A stretch of DNA of 64,000 nt from Thorsellia anophelis DSM 18579 (GCF_900111395.1 NZ_FOHV01000001.1:215851-279850); one strand, 5' to 3'; positions 29,548 to 38,961 are shown, counted from the first letter of the stretch. Translations and numbers: made by a program. The notes: generated by a model from the letters alone, not told the origin.

Positions 29548-30084
29548 CAGAATAACTATTTTGAATATCAAGTTTTGACAACCTCTTAAGTTCTAATATT
29601 ATGCTTTGCTTGGTAGTTTGCCACTACAGTCATTAGCTAGATTGACTAATAGGTTTTTATAACAGGCTCAATAATAACGCCTTGTAGGTCACTCCTGTAA
29701 CTACTGAATAGTAATTATCACTATGTAGTGTTATAGTATTTTTCACCTTCTCAATTTGAGTAATTAATGTTGCCGTAGCATCAAAAATAGGCACTTAAAT
29801 AAAGTCAATGACTTAAGGTGTTATTGTCTTACTTGCAATTTTGAGTAGGGGATTCAAATTGATGTTAAAGAATAATATCAATTACATAACAAGATTAACG
29901 TCAGTGCTTCTATCATTGATAGTTAATTCGAACAAATAAAGGAAGTTTTTAATAATTTAGGCTCATATAACTTTTTTAGTTTCACATAATCCAAAAGTTC
30001 TTTTCGTCTCAAATATACTTATTCTGGTTAAAAGCTATCCTATACTTAACGAGTTAACACCGTTTATTTTCATCCAATAATTAC

Positions 30085-30114
30085 TTGCATAAAAATAGAG
30101 CTATATGATAAAAT
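30085..30114 (+). promoter_or_regulatory. Predicted promoter of phase-variable cassette 2
   Basis: TTGCAT, 18 bases, TAAAAT, embedded in a block (30049-30216) almost identical to those of the other two cassettes. Confidence 0.5.
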
Positions 30115-30216
30115 ATTTCTCAATGTAAACTAAAGTTAACGCAAAGGTTTATTTGTATCCAACTGCATTTTAAATGCTTGTTTTATATGTTAATTATTGA
30201 TTTTAAAGGTGAAAGT

Positions 30217-30952
30217 ATGTTAAAATTCAACACCGCAACACCGCAACACCGCAACTAAGCCATTATTTTATCTAATTTCCGCCTCGATTGTTTTTTCTAC
30301 AATTTTATATTTACCCTATCTGAAAGCGTCTCCAAAAACTTATGGTTATACATTAGTTATGCCAAATGAGTTTTGGCCTAGCACACCTATGCCACCAGTA
30401 GCACTTACTAGAATGGATTTAGTGGGTAACTCAATTCAACAAAAAACCGCCGCAAATAATCCAGATGTTTTTTGTAAGTCACAAGGCAGTGGCTATCGCT
30501 TACCCTCAATAGGGGAATTTCATGCTCAAACTAAAAGTCTTTCACCTGGCTCAAGTTATCAACCTAAAGAACCAGCGCATTGGTCACAATATATCAATAA
30601 TGATACGACTAAAGCACGTTTACCTAATGATACCACTAGAAATGTTAATGGCTCTCTCTATAACGAATGGGGAGATGTATCAAAATATGCTAACGGGTGG
30701 GAAGCTGGGAATTATTGGTCGACTGAAATTAGTGTTTTAAATAATTTTCGTGGTGGCAATAATTTTCAAAATTGGTTTGCTGGTGGTGGTTATGGACGAA
30801 TTATTTTTGTCGGGACTGGTGCAACATCATATCCACCAAGTAGCGGTGGTGCTGATTACACTGTATATACCAATGTAAATGCGCTCTACAACGTCGCCTG
30901 TATAAGAGATTTAGTTCCGACACCTTCAACACCTACACCGAGTAAATCATAG
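30217..30952 (+). CDS. Phase-variable secreted adhesin-domain protein 2, currently OFF
   Basis: Same design as the 25737 gene. The ATG at 30217 hits TAA at 30256 after three octamers; the ORF that carries signal peptide (KPLFYLISASIVFSTILYLPYLKA) and mature domain is in the +1 frame. With four octamers a 247-residue precursor results. The mature part keeps FWPSTPMPP, NPDVFCKSQGSGYRLPSIGEF, GSLYNEWGDVSKYANGW and YNVACIRDLVPTPS. Between NYWSTE and the last Cys lies a divergent, Gly/Asn/Phe-rich stretch (about 45 residues, with RGGNNFQNWFAGGGYGR) unlike that of cassette 1. Absence of other frame-breaking changes argues that the gene is kept by selection rather than dead. Confidence 0.85.
30232..30255 (+). 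repeat. Octamer tract, 3 x ACCGCAAC (cassette 2)
   Basis: Three perfect copies at the same position as in cassette 1, followed by the same TAAGCC. Out of frame as it stands. Confidence 0.95.
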
Positions 30953-31170
30953 TCTTTTGTTTGATTGTTAATTTGATTGATTTAATGTAATTTACTTTTC
31001 CTTTCTTGTATGTCCGATGCTTATGTTTAAAGTAGGTATTGGACCAGTTTAATTTTGAACGCTCCCAATTAATTTTGTTCTTCATTTAATATCTGCAAAG
31101 TTGCATACTGTTAACTTTAAAGCTCTCTTTCAATATATTTAATTATATAGGTGAGGCACTGTAAGGGGGT

Positions 31171-31412
31171 ATGGTTTCCCTGCGTACCATGTGCGTACTT
31201 TCTAAATGCGTACCTGTTACCGTGTAATAATTGCTAGTGGAATATAATGCAAAATAGGGCTTCTTTGATGGTAATCTGTTGGCACAACCTCACCGCTAGG
31301 CTTTACTGTGTACCGATTAGCGTTGGTAATCTGTTGGTAATTTGATGGGGTTAGGTTGATAGCTGATTGAATCGATAAGCTAGCCAGTGAAAGATTTTCT
31401 CTTGGCTAGGCT
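31171..31412 (+). repeat. Flanking module R2 after cassette 2
   Basis: Contains an ATGGT/ACCAT inverted repeat around TTCCCTGCGT (31171-31190), three TGCGTAC heptamers (31181, 31192, 31207) and two GGTAATCTGTTGG phrases (31270, 31304). Copies: 26470-26705 (inverted) and 33270-33520. Could be protein-binding iterons or arm-type sites of a recombinase. Confidence 0.75.
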
Positions 31413-31440
31413 TAAGTAATCATTTTATAGGGTGCTTAGT

Positions 31441-31765
31441 CAATTTTGAATGTTAACTTTTGTTAAGTTCTAAATCACAAAATAGCTATTTTGAATATCA
31501 GGTTTTATCAAGTCCTAAATGACCTGTTAGCGATTTTGAATGTTGATATTTGTTAACAGATAGGTAGTCTCCAATCTGAATATTTATTAACAACCTAAGC
31601 ATTTTAAATGACAAGTTTTGACAAGTATCAAAATGCTAAAAATCTATTTTTAATGTCAACTTTTGACAGTATTTCGTATTTTGAACGTTATGTTTTGTTA
31701 GGTAGCTTGCCTTGCCAATAGATAAATTGAATATTAGGTTTCATTAGGTTTTTAGTACAGGTGAA
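31441..31765 (+). repeat. Degenerate array with 45-bp period
   Basis: About seven imperfect units beginning TTTTGAATnTnAn and containing TTTTGnnAAG, at 31444, 31489, 31534, about 31575, 31602, 31647, 31679 and 31724; several are exactly 45 bases apart. The equivalent leader of cassette 2 (29548-29660) has only one or two units. Not coding. A TTTTnAATGnnAACTTTTG consensus could bind a protein. Confidence 0.6.
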
Positions 31766-32193
31766 ATATAACGTTTTCCGTTATGGTTGATTTGACCTGC
31801 CCAATTTGAGCGGTTGAAATAGCTTTAATGATGAATGGCGATTATCACCATAGAGGTTTGGGCGGTTGATTTCGCCGTGTTACCCATTTTAGGTGCTTCG
31901 ATAAAAGTAATGGTCTAAGGTTTTCTTGTTTTACTTCCAATTTAAGGGGGACTAATGTGATTACTAAAATTGACGTTAAAGAATAATATCAATTACATGA
32001 TAAGCATAACACCAGCACTTCTATCATTGAAAGTTAATTAGCCTAAACAAAGTAAGTTTTTAATAATTTAGTCGTATTTAACTTCTTAGCTCCAAATAAT
32101 CTAAAAGTGATCTTTATCTTAAATATGCTTATCTGGTTAAAAGCTACCCTATACCTAACGAGTTAACACTGTTTATTACCATTTAATAATTAC

Positions 32194-32223
32194 TTGCATA
32201 AAAATAGAGCTGTATGATAAAAT
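32194..32223 (+). promoter_or_regulatory. Predicted promoter of phase-variable cassette 3
   Basis: TTGCAT, 18 bases, TAAAAT, as in cassettes 1 and 2. Confidence 0.5.
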
Positions 32224-32325
32224 ATTTCTCAATGTAAACCAAAGTTAACGCTAGGGTTTATTTGTATCTAATTGCATTTTAAATGCTTATTTTTTATGTT
32301 AACTATTGATTTTAAAGGTGAAAGT

Positions 32326-33085
32326 ATGTTAAAGTTCAACACCGCAACACCGCAACACCGCAACACCGCAACACCGCAACACCGCAACTAAGCCATTATT
32401 ATATCTAGTTTCTGCCTCGATTGTTTTTTCTACGGTTATATGTTTAACTTCTTTGGAAGCATCTCCAAAAACTTATGGTTATACATTAGTTATGCCAAAT
32501 GAGTTTTGGCCTAGCACACCTATGCCACCAGTAGCACTTACTAGAATGAATTTAGTGGGTAACTCAATTCAACAAAAAACCGCCGCAAATAATCCAGATG
32601 TCTTTTGTAAATCTCAAGGCAGTGGCTATCGTTTACCCTCAATAGGGGAATTTCATGCTCAAACTAAAAGTCTTTCACCTGGCGCAAGTTATCAACCTCA
32701 AGCACCAGCGCATTGGTCACAATACATCAATAATGATACGACTAAAGCACGCTTACCTAATGATACCACTAGAAATGTTAATGGCTCTCTCTATAACGAA
32801 TGGGGAGATGTGTCAAAATACTCTAACGGGTGGGAAGCTGGGAATTATTGGTCGACTGAAATTAGTGTTATAAATTATCCTGCTGGTGGCAATAATGGTC
32901 AGAATTGGAAATATGGTGGTGGTTATGGACGATTTATTTTTGGCGCGACTGGTACAACAGCGTATCCACCAAGTGACACTGCTCTTAATAGTAATGTAGC
33001 GACCAATGTAAACTCGCTCTACAACGTTGCCTGTATAAGAGATTTAGTCCCAACCCCATCAACTCCCACACCAAGTAAATCTTAA
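32326..33085 (+). CDS. Phase-variable secreted adhesin-domain protein 3, currently OFF
   Basis: Third member. The ATG at 32326 reads through six octamers and stops at 32389; the downstream frame is +1, so it is off. Four or seven octamers restore a precursor of 247 or 255 residues with signal peptide KPLLYLVSASIVFSTVICLTSLEA before SPKTYGY. The mature protein is almost the same as that of cassette 2 up to NYWSTE, then diverges (YPAGGNNGQNWKYGGGYGRFIFGATG) before a conserved YNVACIRDLVPTPS. A TTG at 32453 in the open frame could start a leaderless form but has no ribosome site. The longer tract suggests this copy mutates fastest. Confidence 0.85.
32341..32388 (+). repeat. Octamer tract, 6 x ACCGCAAC (cassette 3)
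   Basis: Six perfect copies, twice the number in cassettes 1 and 2 within otherwise near-identical flanks, which is direct evidence that the tract expands or contracts. Confidence 0.96.
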
Positions 33086-33269
33086 TCTATTTAGTGATTA
33101 TTAATTTGCTTTTCCTTTCTTGTATGTTCAATGCTGATGTTTAAAGCTGGCATTGGACTGGTTTAATTTTAAACGCTCCTAATTAATTTTACTCCTCATT
33201 TAATGTCTGCAATGGCACATGCTCTTAAACTTAAGGCTTGCTTTAAATACAGCTAATTATATAACGGGT

Positions 33270-33520
33270 GTAAAGGGGTATGGTTTCCCTGCGTACCATC
33301 TGCGTACTTTCTAAATGCGTATCTGTTACCGTGTAATAAAGACTGATAGAATATAATACAAAATAGGCTGATTTGTTGTGAATCTGTTGTAACCATGTTG
33401 ACGCTTTGATGGTAATCTGTTGGCACTTGCTTGAAAATCTATTGAAAGAATGAAGTAATACTATCGATTGAATGGATTAGCTAGCCAGTGAAAGATTTTT
33501 TCTTGGCTAGCTGAAAAGGT
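33270..33520 (+). repeat. Flanking module R2 after cassette 3
   Basis: Same orientation as the copy at 31171. TATGGTTTCCCTGCGTACCAT at its start and GCTAGCCAGTGAAAGATTTT at its end match; the central part has an extra 20-30 bases. It ends just before the first gene of the P4-like element. Confidence 0.75.
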
Positions 33521-33535
33521 GATATTACCGTGTGA

Positions 33536-33769
33536 TTAAATATAGTCGTTTGTGTTGAATGTTGGCTCATTCCATATCTTTTTAACTTCTTGGGCAAGTA
33601 AATCCTCTATCACCTGCTTTTTAGTTTTATTTTGATACTTCTCAATTAAATCTAAATGCAAAACGGCATCTAATGAGCATTGCACATCTATTCTCCTGCC
33701 ATTATTAGCCTTATGCCTTTTTCTGTAGGCTTGTTGTCTTTGTGCGTTGGTGATCTTACTACCTGCCAT
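33536..33769 (-). CDS. Small basic protein of the P4-like element
   Basis: A 77-residue protein, AGSKITNAQRQQAYRKRHKANNGRRIDVQCSLDAVLHLDLIEKY... The basic N-terminal half and the strand RIDVQCSLDAVLHL followed by two helices (KKQVIEDLLAQEVKKIW) suggest a ribbon-helix-helix DNA-binding fold. Small proteins of this shape are common in plasmids and satellite prophages as copy-control or transcription regulators. It lies beside the iteron origin at 33879-34110. Exact role unknown. Confidence 0.65.
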   Translation of the reverse strand: MAGSKITNAQRQQAYRKRHKANNGRRIDVQCSLDAVLHLDLIEKYQNKTKKQVIEDLLAQEVKKIWNEPTFNTNDYI

Positions 33770-33878
33770 AGTTAATACCTCAAATTAGTTATTATTTATT
33801 ACCGTGTAACATAATTAACTTTATGCTTAAGTGGGCTTAGTATCCTATCCACCCCCTAGTGGTAAAATTTATCTAAAA

Positions 33879-34110
33879 ACTGTTCACCGTGTTCACCCGC
33901 CATTATTAATATTTAATATCAGTTAGTTAAGGGGTGCAGTTTATGCTTAACTCATCACCAAGTATTCACCACTTAAGTATTAACTCATCACCATAAAAAA
34001 TTAAAGGTGAACAGTGGTGAATACTTGGTGAACACTTTAAAGTAAACTGTTCACCGTTATTTATTTTTATTTACAATAATTTATACTAAAGGTGAACAGT
34101 ATGAACAGTT
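33879..34110. other. P4-like replication origin with GGTGAACAGT iterons
   Basis: Multiple copies of the decamer GGTGAACAGT in both orientations: 33879-33888 (reverse), 34006-34015, 34046-34055 (reverse), 34091-34100; variants GGTGAATACT at 34016 and its reverse at 33961, GGTGAACACT at 34027, GTGTTCACCC at 33889. The type I iteron of satellite phage P4, bound by its alpha primase-helicase, is GGTGAACAG(A/T). The tract sits between a small regulator gene and the primase C-terminal domain. Confidence 0.85.
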
Positions 34111-34560
34111 TTTCCTATAATTTTACCCCCACTGGGGTGTGCTTAATTATCATTTGCTTGAGGTAGCCAATCATTAGCATTTTCAGCATCTAAATTTAGA
34201 TTAGTGCGAATACCTGCCTTAGTCCTTTTGCGTAAGTATTCCTTGCTGTGTTCTGCTAATGCCCCCTTTATATCTATACCGAATCGTGTCAATGATACGG
34301 GTTTCGCTAGGTTATTTCCTCGCATGAAAGCTAAGTAAGCGTGATATAAGTATCGCTTTGGGTTAAAGGGAATGATTTCCGCATTGCCTATAAGCATGCC
34401 CTCGCAATCCATTGACGCGAATAAATACCCGCAAAAGTCCACTAGCGAATCAGTGCCACGTTTGATATCCAGTGCTTCCTCTGATAATTGTTGTTCAATA
34501 AGTAAGGCTTTCGCTTCACTGGCTAGGCTGAATCTTGCTAATAGATGTCTGATTATTATC

Positions 34561-36046
34561 ATTCGACGGATCTTATAAGTAATTGATTTTATAATAAATT
34601 ATTATATTTTTGATTTTAATGGGAATTTTAACGTCTTTTTTTTGCGGAAAAAATTGAAAAGGAACCAATTTTATGATCAAATGTAGTTTCTCACACATAC
34701 AATTTTCATAAAAAGAGGTTCCTATGAACAATGAATTTATCACATTTTCACGCCCACTTAAATCATTTTTTGATAAAATATCGATTAGAGAATTTGCAAG
34801 GAAAACAAAGTTCATGCAACGCATACGATTGTTGCAACCCGAATGTTTTTTAAGTACTTTAATTCAAACGCTTAGCTTTAAAGATCACGCTAACTTAGCA
34901 GATATTTTGAGAATAATGGATAGTGAACAAGAAACAAGTCAATACAAACCTTTTCACAATCAAATTAAAAAAGCTGAATGCACCACATTTATACAATCCA
35001 TGGTTGAAGAGGCAACTAAAGCGCTCTTTCTTGCGCCTTTTAAACAAGCGCTACCCAAAGAAACTCCTTTTAAAAACATATTTTTACATGACGGTTCTTC
35101 CCTAACCTTAAATCCTCGCTTAAAAGAGGAATTCCCTGGTCGCTTTACAAAAACAGCACCCGCAGCAATAGAGTGCCATTTGACGATGGATTTAGTGAAA
35201 GGCGTGGCCCACTATATTGCGCTTGATGCGGATAAAGAAAGCGAGAAAAATTATAGGCCTTCTGAAAAAGGACTAAAAGAAACTTTAGTAATGATGGATG
35301 CGGGTTATTTTGACATCGGTTATCTTGAAAAAATAAGCCAATCAGGTGGCTTTTTTGTGGTTAGGGCAAAAGCAAATATCAATCCTCTTGTGGTAGCAAA
35401 ATACAATGAAATGGGTACAGAGCTTTTTCATAACGAAATGAAATTGAAAGAATTAAAATCTAAAGACCATGATTTCGTTGACATGGATGTACAATGGATA
35501 AAAACAAATACTCCATTCAGAGTCATTCAATTTTATGATAGAAAAAGAAAGGGCAAAGGTTACCTAATTACGAACCTGAACAGAGGCCAATTTACAGGTG
35601 AAAAAGTCCTGTCCCTTTATGGTTTAAGATGGCAAATTGAGCTATTTTTCAAAGAATTAAAATCTTTTTGCAGTCTAAAGAAAGTCAATACAGTAAATCC
35701 TAATATTGTTAAAACGCTGATATGGGCAAGCTTGTTGACCTTGATAATAAAGCGTTACGTTGCCTTATCTGTAGGAATTTTATGGCAAACAATTATCTCA
35801 ACACAGAAAACCTGCAGAAGCAGCATATGCTGGCTTCCTAAATTAATGAATTATCTTAAATCAGATGAGCAAGATATCAGTTTATTAGATGAAATTTTCT
35901 CATTTATTTCGAAGAATTGTAGGAGATCTAATACGAAACGAGATAGAGAAACTGAGATGTTTACATCAGATCTGATCCCTTACTGCCAAATCAAATACTT
36001 AGAATCATATCTGCACAAAAAACGAGCTTAAGGACTATCGTATGTA
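34561..36046 (+). mobile_element. IS4-family insertion sequence, complete, with 9-bp target duplication
   Basis: 1486 bases flanked by direct repeats ATTATTATC (34552-34560 and 36047-36055). Ends are imperfectly inverted: ATTCGACGGATCTTA at the left and, read inward from the right, ATACGATAGTCCTTA (10 of 15 match). Removing it restores the primase reading frame exactly, which fixes the borders to within a base or two. A 9-base or longer duplication is normal for IS4 relatives. Confidence 0.9.
34724..36031 (+). CDS. IS4-family transposase
   Basis: A 435-residue DDE transposase. First Asp in LHDGSSLTLNP near residue 127, second in VMMDAGYFDIGYLEKI near 190, and the YREK-type motif YGLRWQIELFFKELKSF near 302 supplies Glu. 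The C-terminus is basic. Intact and preceded by AGAGGTTCCT; likely still active. A 269-base internal fragment of a sister copy lies at 26727-26995, so the family has more than one copy in this genome. Confidence 0.93.
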   Translation: MNNEFITFSRPLKSFFDKISIREFARKTKFMQRIRLLQPECFLSTLIQTLSFKDHANLADILRIMDSEQETSQYKPFHNQIKKAECTTFIQSMVEEATKALFLAPFKQALPKETPFKNIFLHDGSSLTLNPRLKEEFPGRFTKTAPAAIECHLTMDLVKGVAHYIALDADKESEKNYRPSEKGLKETLVMMDAGYFDIGYLEKISQSGGFFVVRAKANINPLVVAKYNEMGTELFHNEMKLKELKSKDHDFVDMDVQWIKTNTPFRVIQFYDRKRKGKGYLITNLNRGQFTGEKVLSLYGLRWQIELFFKELKSFCSLKKVNTVNPNIVKTLIWASLLTLIIKRYVALSVGILWQTIISTQKTCRSSICWLPKLMNYLKSDEQDISLLDEIFSFISKNCRRSNTKRDRETEMFTSDLIPYCQIKYLESYLHKKRA

Positions 36047-37736
36047 ATTATTATCGGTAGCTCTTTTGCTATCTTATCGCGCAATAATGGATCACGCTCT
36101 TTCTCTGGGATCACCTCTGAAAAGTTAAATATTACACGCCTGCGGGAAATGCCCCCGCTTCTATCGCTGAAGCTCATAGCATTATTATTAACTGCAATCA
36201 CAACCGCTTGAATACGCGTTGAGTAGGGTTGTTTGTGTTTAGGGTCTATTGCCACCTCATCGCCACCTGTAATCGCTTTTAGCCCCGAACCGTCCCCAAC
36301 GTAACGCGTTTGGTCTGGCATGATGATTAACGAATAACCTACCACTAGCGCCCGTTCTCTTGGGTTTTCTAATGCCGCCATGTTAGCTGATACGGTATTA
36401 CCTTTCCCGCCAGTAAAGTGAATATATCTGATAAAACGCTTTTACCACTCCCGCCCGCGACTGTAATCTCTAAAAACAATTGCCAATCATACCGATTTGC
36501 TAGCACCATGAATAACGCGGCTAAAATACGTTCCTTTTTGCGTGAATCGTGCGCGGCGGCTCGATTAAGCCATTGCCAAAAATTAGGTGCGTGCGTGGCT
36601 AGAGTTTCCCCTGCTTCTGCATGGGTGAAAGTAATATCATTAGAAACAACTAGCCAATCGTGCCTATCATGCGCCCTAAATTCCCCTTTTTCTAAATCAA
36701 ATATGCCATTTTTAAACCCTATAATATTGCTTATTGGCTTGCTCATTAGGGGCAACTGTAATTTTAATGCGTCAACGGCTGATTGTACGCCTTTGCTTGT
36801 ATAAGGCTCATCAGCTTCAATAAATACTGCCACCATTTCGCGCATTAATTCCCTATCGGTAATAGGTCTACACATTGTACCGTCATAAAAGTGTACAAGC
36901 TCCGTTAGTTCCTCTAAAGCGAGATCACCCCCATAGCGGTGAAGTAATACCTCACCCCTTTGACTTGCACCCATTTGTGAAAGTGGTAAGGTTTTTTTAG
37001 GTTTACTATTGCTAAGATCCAAAGTTTTACCATTTTCAGTGTTAGGGGCTTTATTTGGGGCTTGCTCCTCTGGTTGGTAAAGCAATTCATTAAATGCCTT
37101 TCTGGTTGCTTCTACGCCATTATCACGGCGGTAGTCGTCCCAGTCTGCTTTATGGGGTGTTGGTGGTAATGCTACCCACCCATTAACCGCTAAGGCGGCT
37201 TTTTCTGCTTCTGCCTTGCCAGTGTTGATATTGCTATCTTTCAGCAAGTCGTTATCAGCCCCTATAATGATTTTTACTTCTGGCATGGCTTCCCTTATCA
37301 CTCTAGCCACATGAATTAAATTACCTGCGTCAATAGCTGATAATACCAATGCGGTATCATCTGAAATAGACTTAAGGGCTAGGGCGGTAGCAAAGCCCTC
37401 CGCAATAATTACGCTACTTGGTTGCTCAATTAGTTTACTTGCTAAAGCAAACTTTCCTACTTTTTTAGTACCCGTTAAAAGGCGTTTTTCGCCCTCTAGG
37501 GTGATTGTTTGCGCCCCTGTTATTTCCCCCTTAAGCGTGACCAGTGGAATAATTGCCTTGCCATCTGGTAGAACCTTTACCCTTACATTGTCATAGCCCT
37601 TTTTTATCAAATAGGGGTGGGTATTTGGGGTGGCTGTACTCAATAAATTACGCACTGCGCTTTTTATGTATCCATTAGGCTTATTATCGTGGCTATTGCT
37701 TATCATGTTGGTGATAGGTAAAGCCACCCCAAAGAA

Positions 37737-38683
37737 TCAGCTACCAGTTATGACGCGTTCACGCTTCATCTTCATTCTACCTGTCGGAATAATCCAAAGC
37801 CCTTTATCAAGGGTTATTTCGTCCTATTTTGTACCTGAGGCTTCTGATAGCCTTGTAATTGTTAATAGCTGTAATTCAATTACTAACCTTGTTTGTAGAT
37901 TAACACTAGCCACTTGTAGAGTTTTCATTAGTTCGGGTAATTCTTCTGGCGAGATACTTGGGTGGTGTTTTACTTTGGTTTTTTCAAAGGCCTTGCTAAT
38001 ATTCGCAGCGGGGTTGGCGTGAATTAATCCTGCATGGATGGCATGAAATAAAATCTTATTAACTCGTTGGATCACTCTCTTTACCATTTCGAACTTACCA
38101 GTAGCGGTAAGTGGTTTCATCATTCCTATAATGATAGGGTAGGTAATATCATTATATACTCAATGGAAATCTAGATGCAGGTTTTAGCATTACTTAACGC
38201 CCACTGAATGGCAAGCGGAGTAATATCTGCTCCTGCAATTTGAAGTAACTTCAGTATAGGAATTTTACCAAGGGGAGGAAAAATGTATTTTTCCATAGTG
38301 CGCCAACAATCTTTAAGGGTATTCTCTGATATACCTTTGGTTTTCTTTACTTGAAAGTAATCTAACTCGACGTTTTTCAAACGTATTACTAAATCTAATT
38401 AACACGCTATCTTTTTCTTGCTTTTTAGCCTCTCTGGGGTAACTAATGATGTCATTATTAGTTAGTCATGATGGGCTAGTTTAAGAGAAATAGAGGGGCA
38501 CTTACCAATTGTAATAATTGAACGCTTACCCGTAGTGGTGATTACCACCGATAACGCCATATTTTCACCCCACTAGGCTTTACTAATAATTCAAGCCCGC
38601 CACCATTAAATAAGGTAAGGTCTTTATCAATCAATTTGATGGTCTTAATTTGGGTGTCGGTTAATGGTGTGTTTTTTTGTCAT
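37737..38683 (-). pseudogene. Decayed P4-type tyrosine integrase
   Basis: Leftward ruin next to a tRNA. The N-terminal DUF4102 arm-binding domain can be read as LTDTQIKTIKLIDKDLTLFNGGGLELLVK and GVKIWRYRW (38680-38530); the core-binding domain as NTLKDCWRTMEKYIFPPLGKIPILKL (38171-38380) and KFEMVKRVIQRVNKILFHAIHAGLIHANPAANI (37824-38123); the catalytic part begins LQLLTITRLSEASGTK, then an in-frame TAG where Trp is expected, then DEITLDKGLWIIPTGRMKM and a TGA at 37737. The C-terminal HxxR and Tyr segment is missing. Several frameshifts separate the pieces. P4-type integrases insert at tRNA 3' ends, matching the tRNA-Pro 200 bases away. Confidence 0.87.
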
Positions 38684-38884
38684 CCTTTAGCTCCTCAATT
38701 TAGTAACACGTTTTTTAGTAATTCGTTTTCATGTTATTTCACGTGTTACCAAAAAATCAAACCGAGGCCGCTTATTGAAGGTTGAAAATAGCGACTAAAA
38801 GGTATAAAAAAAACAACAATCTAGTATTGGTGCGGGTTTCTTGTTTGTGAGCGCTCATTAAATTTTAATGAGCGTTTATTGATT

Positions 38885-38961
38885 TGGTCGGCGTGAGAGG
38901 ATTTGAACCTCCGACCCTCAACACCCCATGCTGATGCGCTACCAAGCTGCGCTACACGCCG
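38885..38961 (-). tRNA. tRNA-Pro, anticodon GGG
   Basis: 77 bases on the minus strand with encoded CCA. Acceptor CGGCGTG pairs with CACGCCG, D-arm GCGC/GCGC, anticodon stem TCAGC/GTTGA around loop ATGGGGT (anticodon GGG), T-arm with GGTTCAAATC. Matches E. coli proL closely. Its 3' end faces the decayed integrase and so is the likely attachment site of the P4-like element. No second copy of the tRNA 3' end was seen in the window. Confidence 0.97.

Larger units (their letters stand above)
29548..33530 (+). repeat. Tandem duplication of a 2.1-kb cassette
   Basis: 29548-31440 and 31441-33530 are diverged copies of one unit: leader with ATTTTGAATATCAnGTTTTnnC, promoter, octamer tract, ORF and R2 module. 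The two ATGs are 2109 bases apart. The leader of the second copy carries an expanded 45-base repeat array. Cassette 1 at 25.6-26.7 kb shares only the promoter-to-R2 part, with R2 inverted. The 29548-30048 stretch contains no gene besides this leader. Confidence 0.8.
34143..37727 (-). pseudogene. P4 alpha-type primase-helicase, frameshifted and interrupted by an IS
   Basis: Leftward gene of about 695 codons once the insertion is removed (P4 alpha has 777). The N-terminal TOPRIM-like part reads IAEGFATALALKSISDDTALVLSA and IIIGADND...KADWDDY (37727-36800). The SF3 helicase has Walker A VAGGSGKSVLSDI near 36430. There a one-base loss shifts the frame (LLAGKV for LTGGKGNTV); the other frame resumes with MAALENPRERALVVG. 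At 36047 an IS4-family element splits the codons for ELPIII-RHLLAR, and the C-terminal origin-binding domain (FGIDIKGALAEHSKEYLRKRTKAG...DWLP) continues at 34551-34143. About 80 N-terminal residues (zinc-ribbon part) also seem lost. Two independent lesions make it dead. Confidence 0.88.

Noticed and set aside
31171..31412. Integron attC-like site for the cassettes
   Set aside because: R2 lacks the paired R/L boxes and GTTRRRY core of attC sites, no integron integrase is present, and R2 occurs in both orientations.
31441..31765. CRISPR array
   Set aside because: The units are too degenerate, have no unique spacers of constant length, and no cas genes are near.
25879..33085. Diversity-generating retroelement acting on the variable C-type-lectin-like loops
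   Set aside because: No reverse transcriptase ORF and no template repeat were seen in the window; the loop differences do not show the adenine-specific pattern that I could verify by eye.
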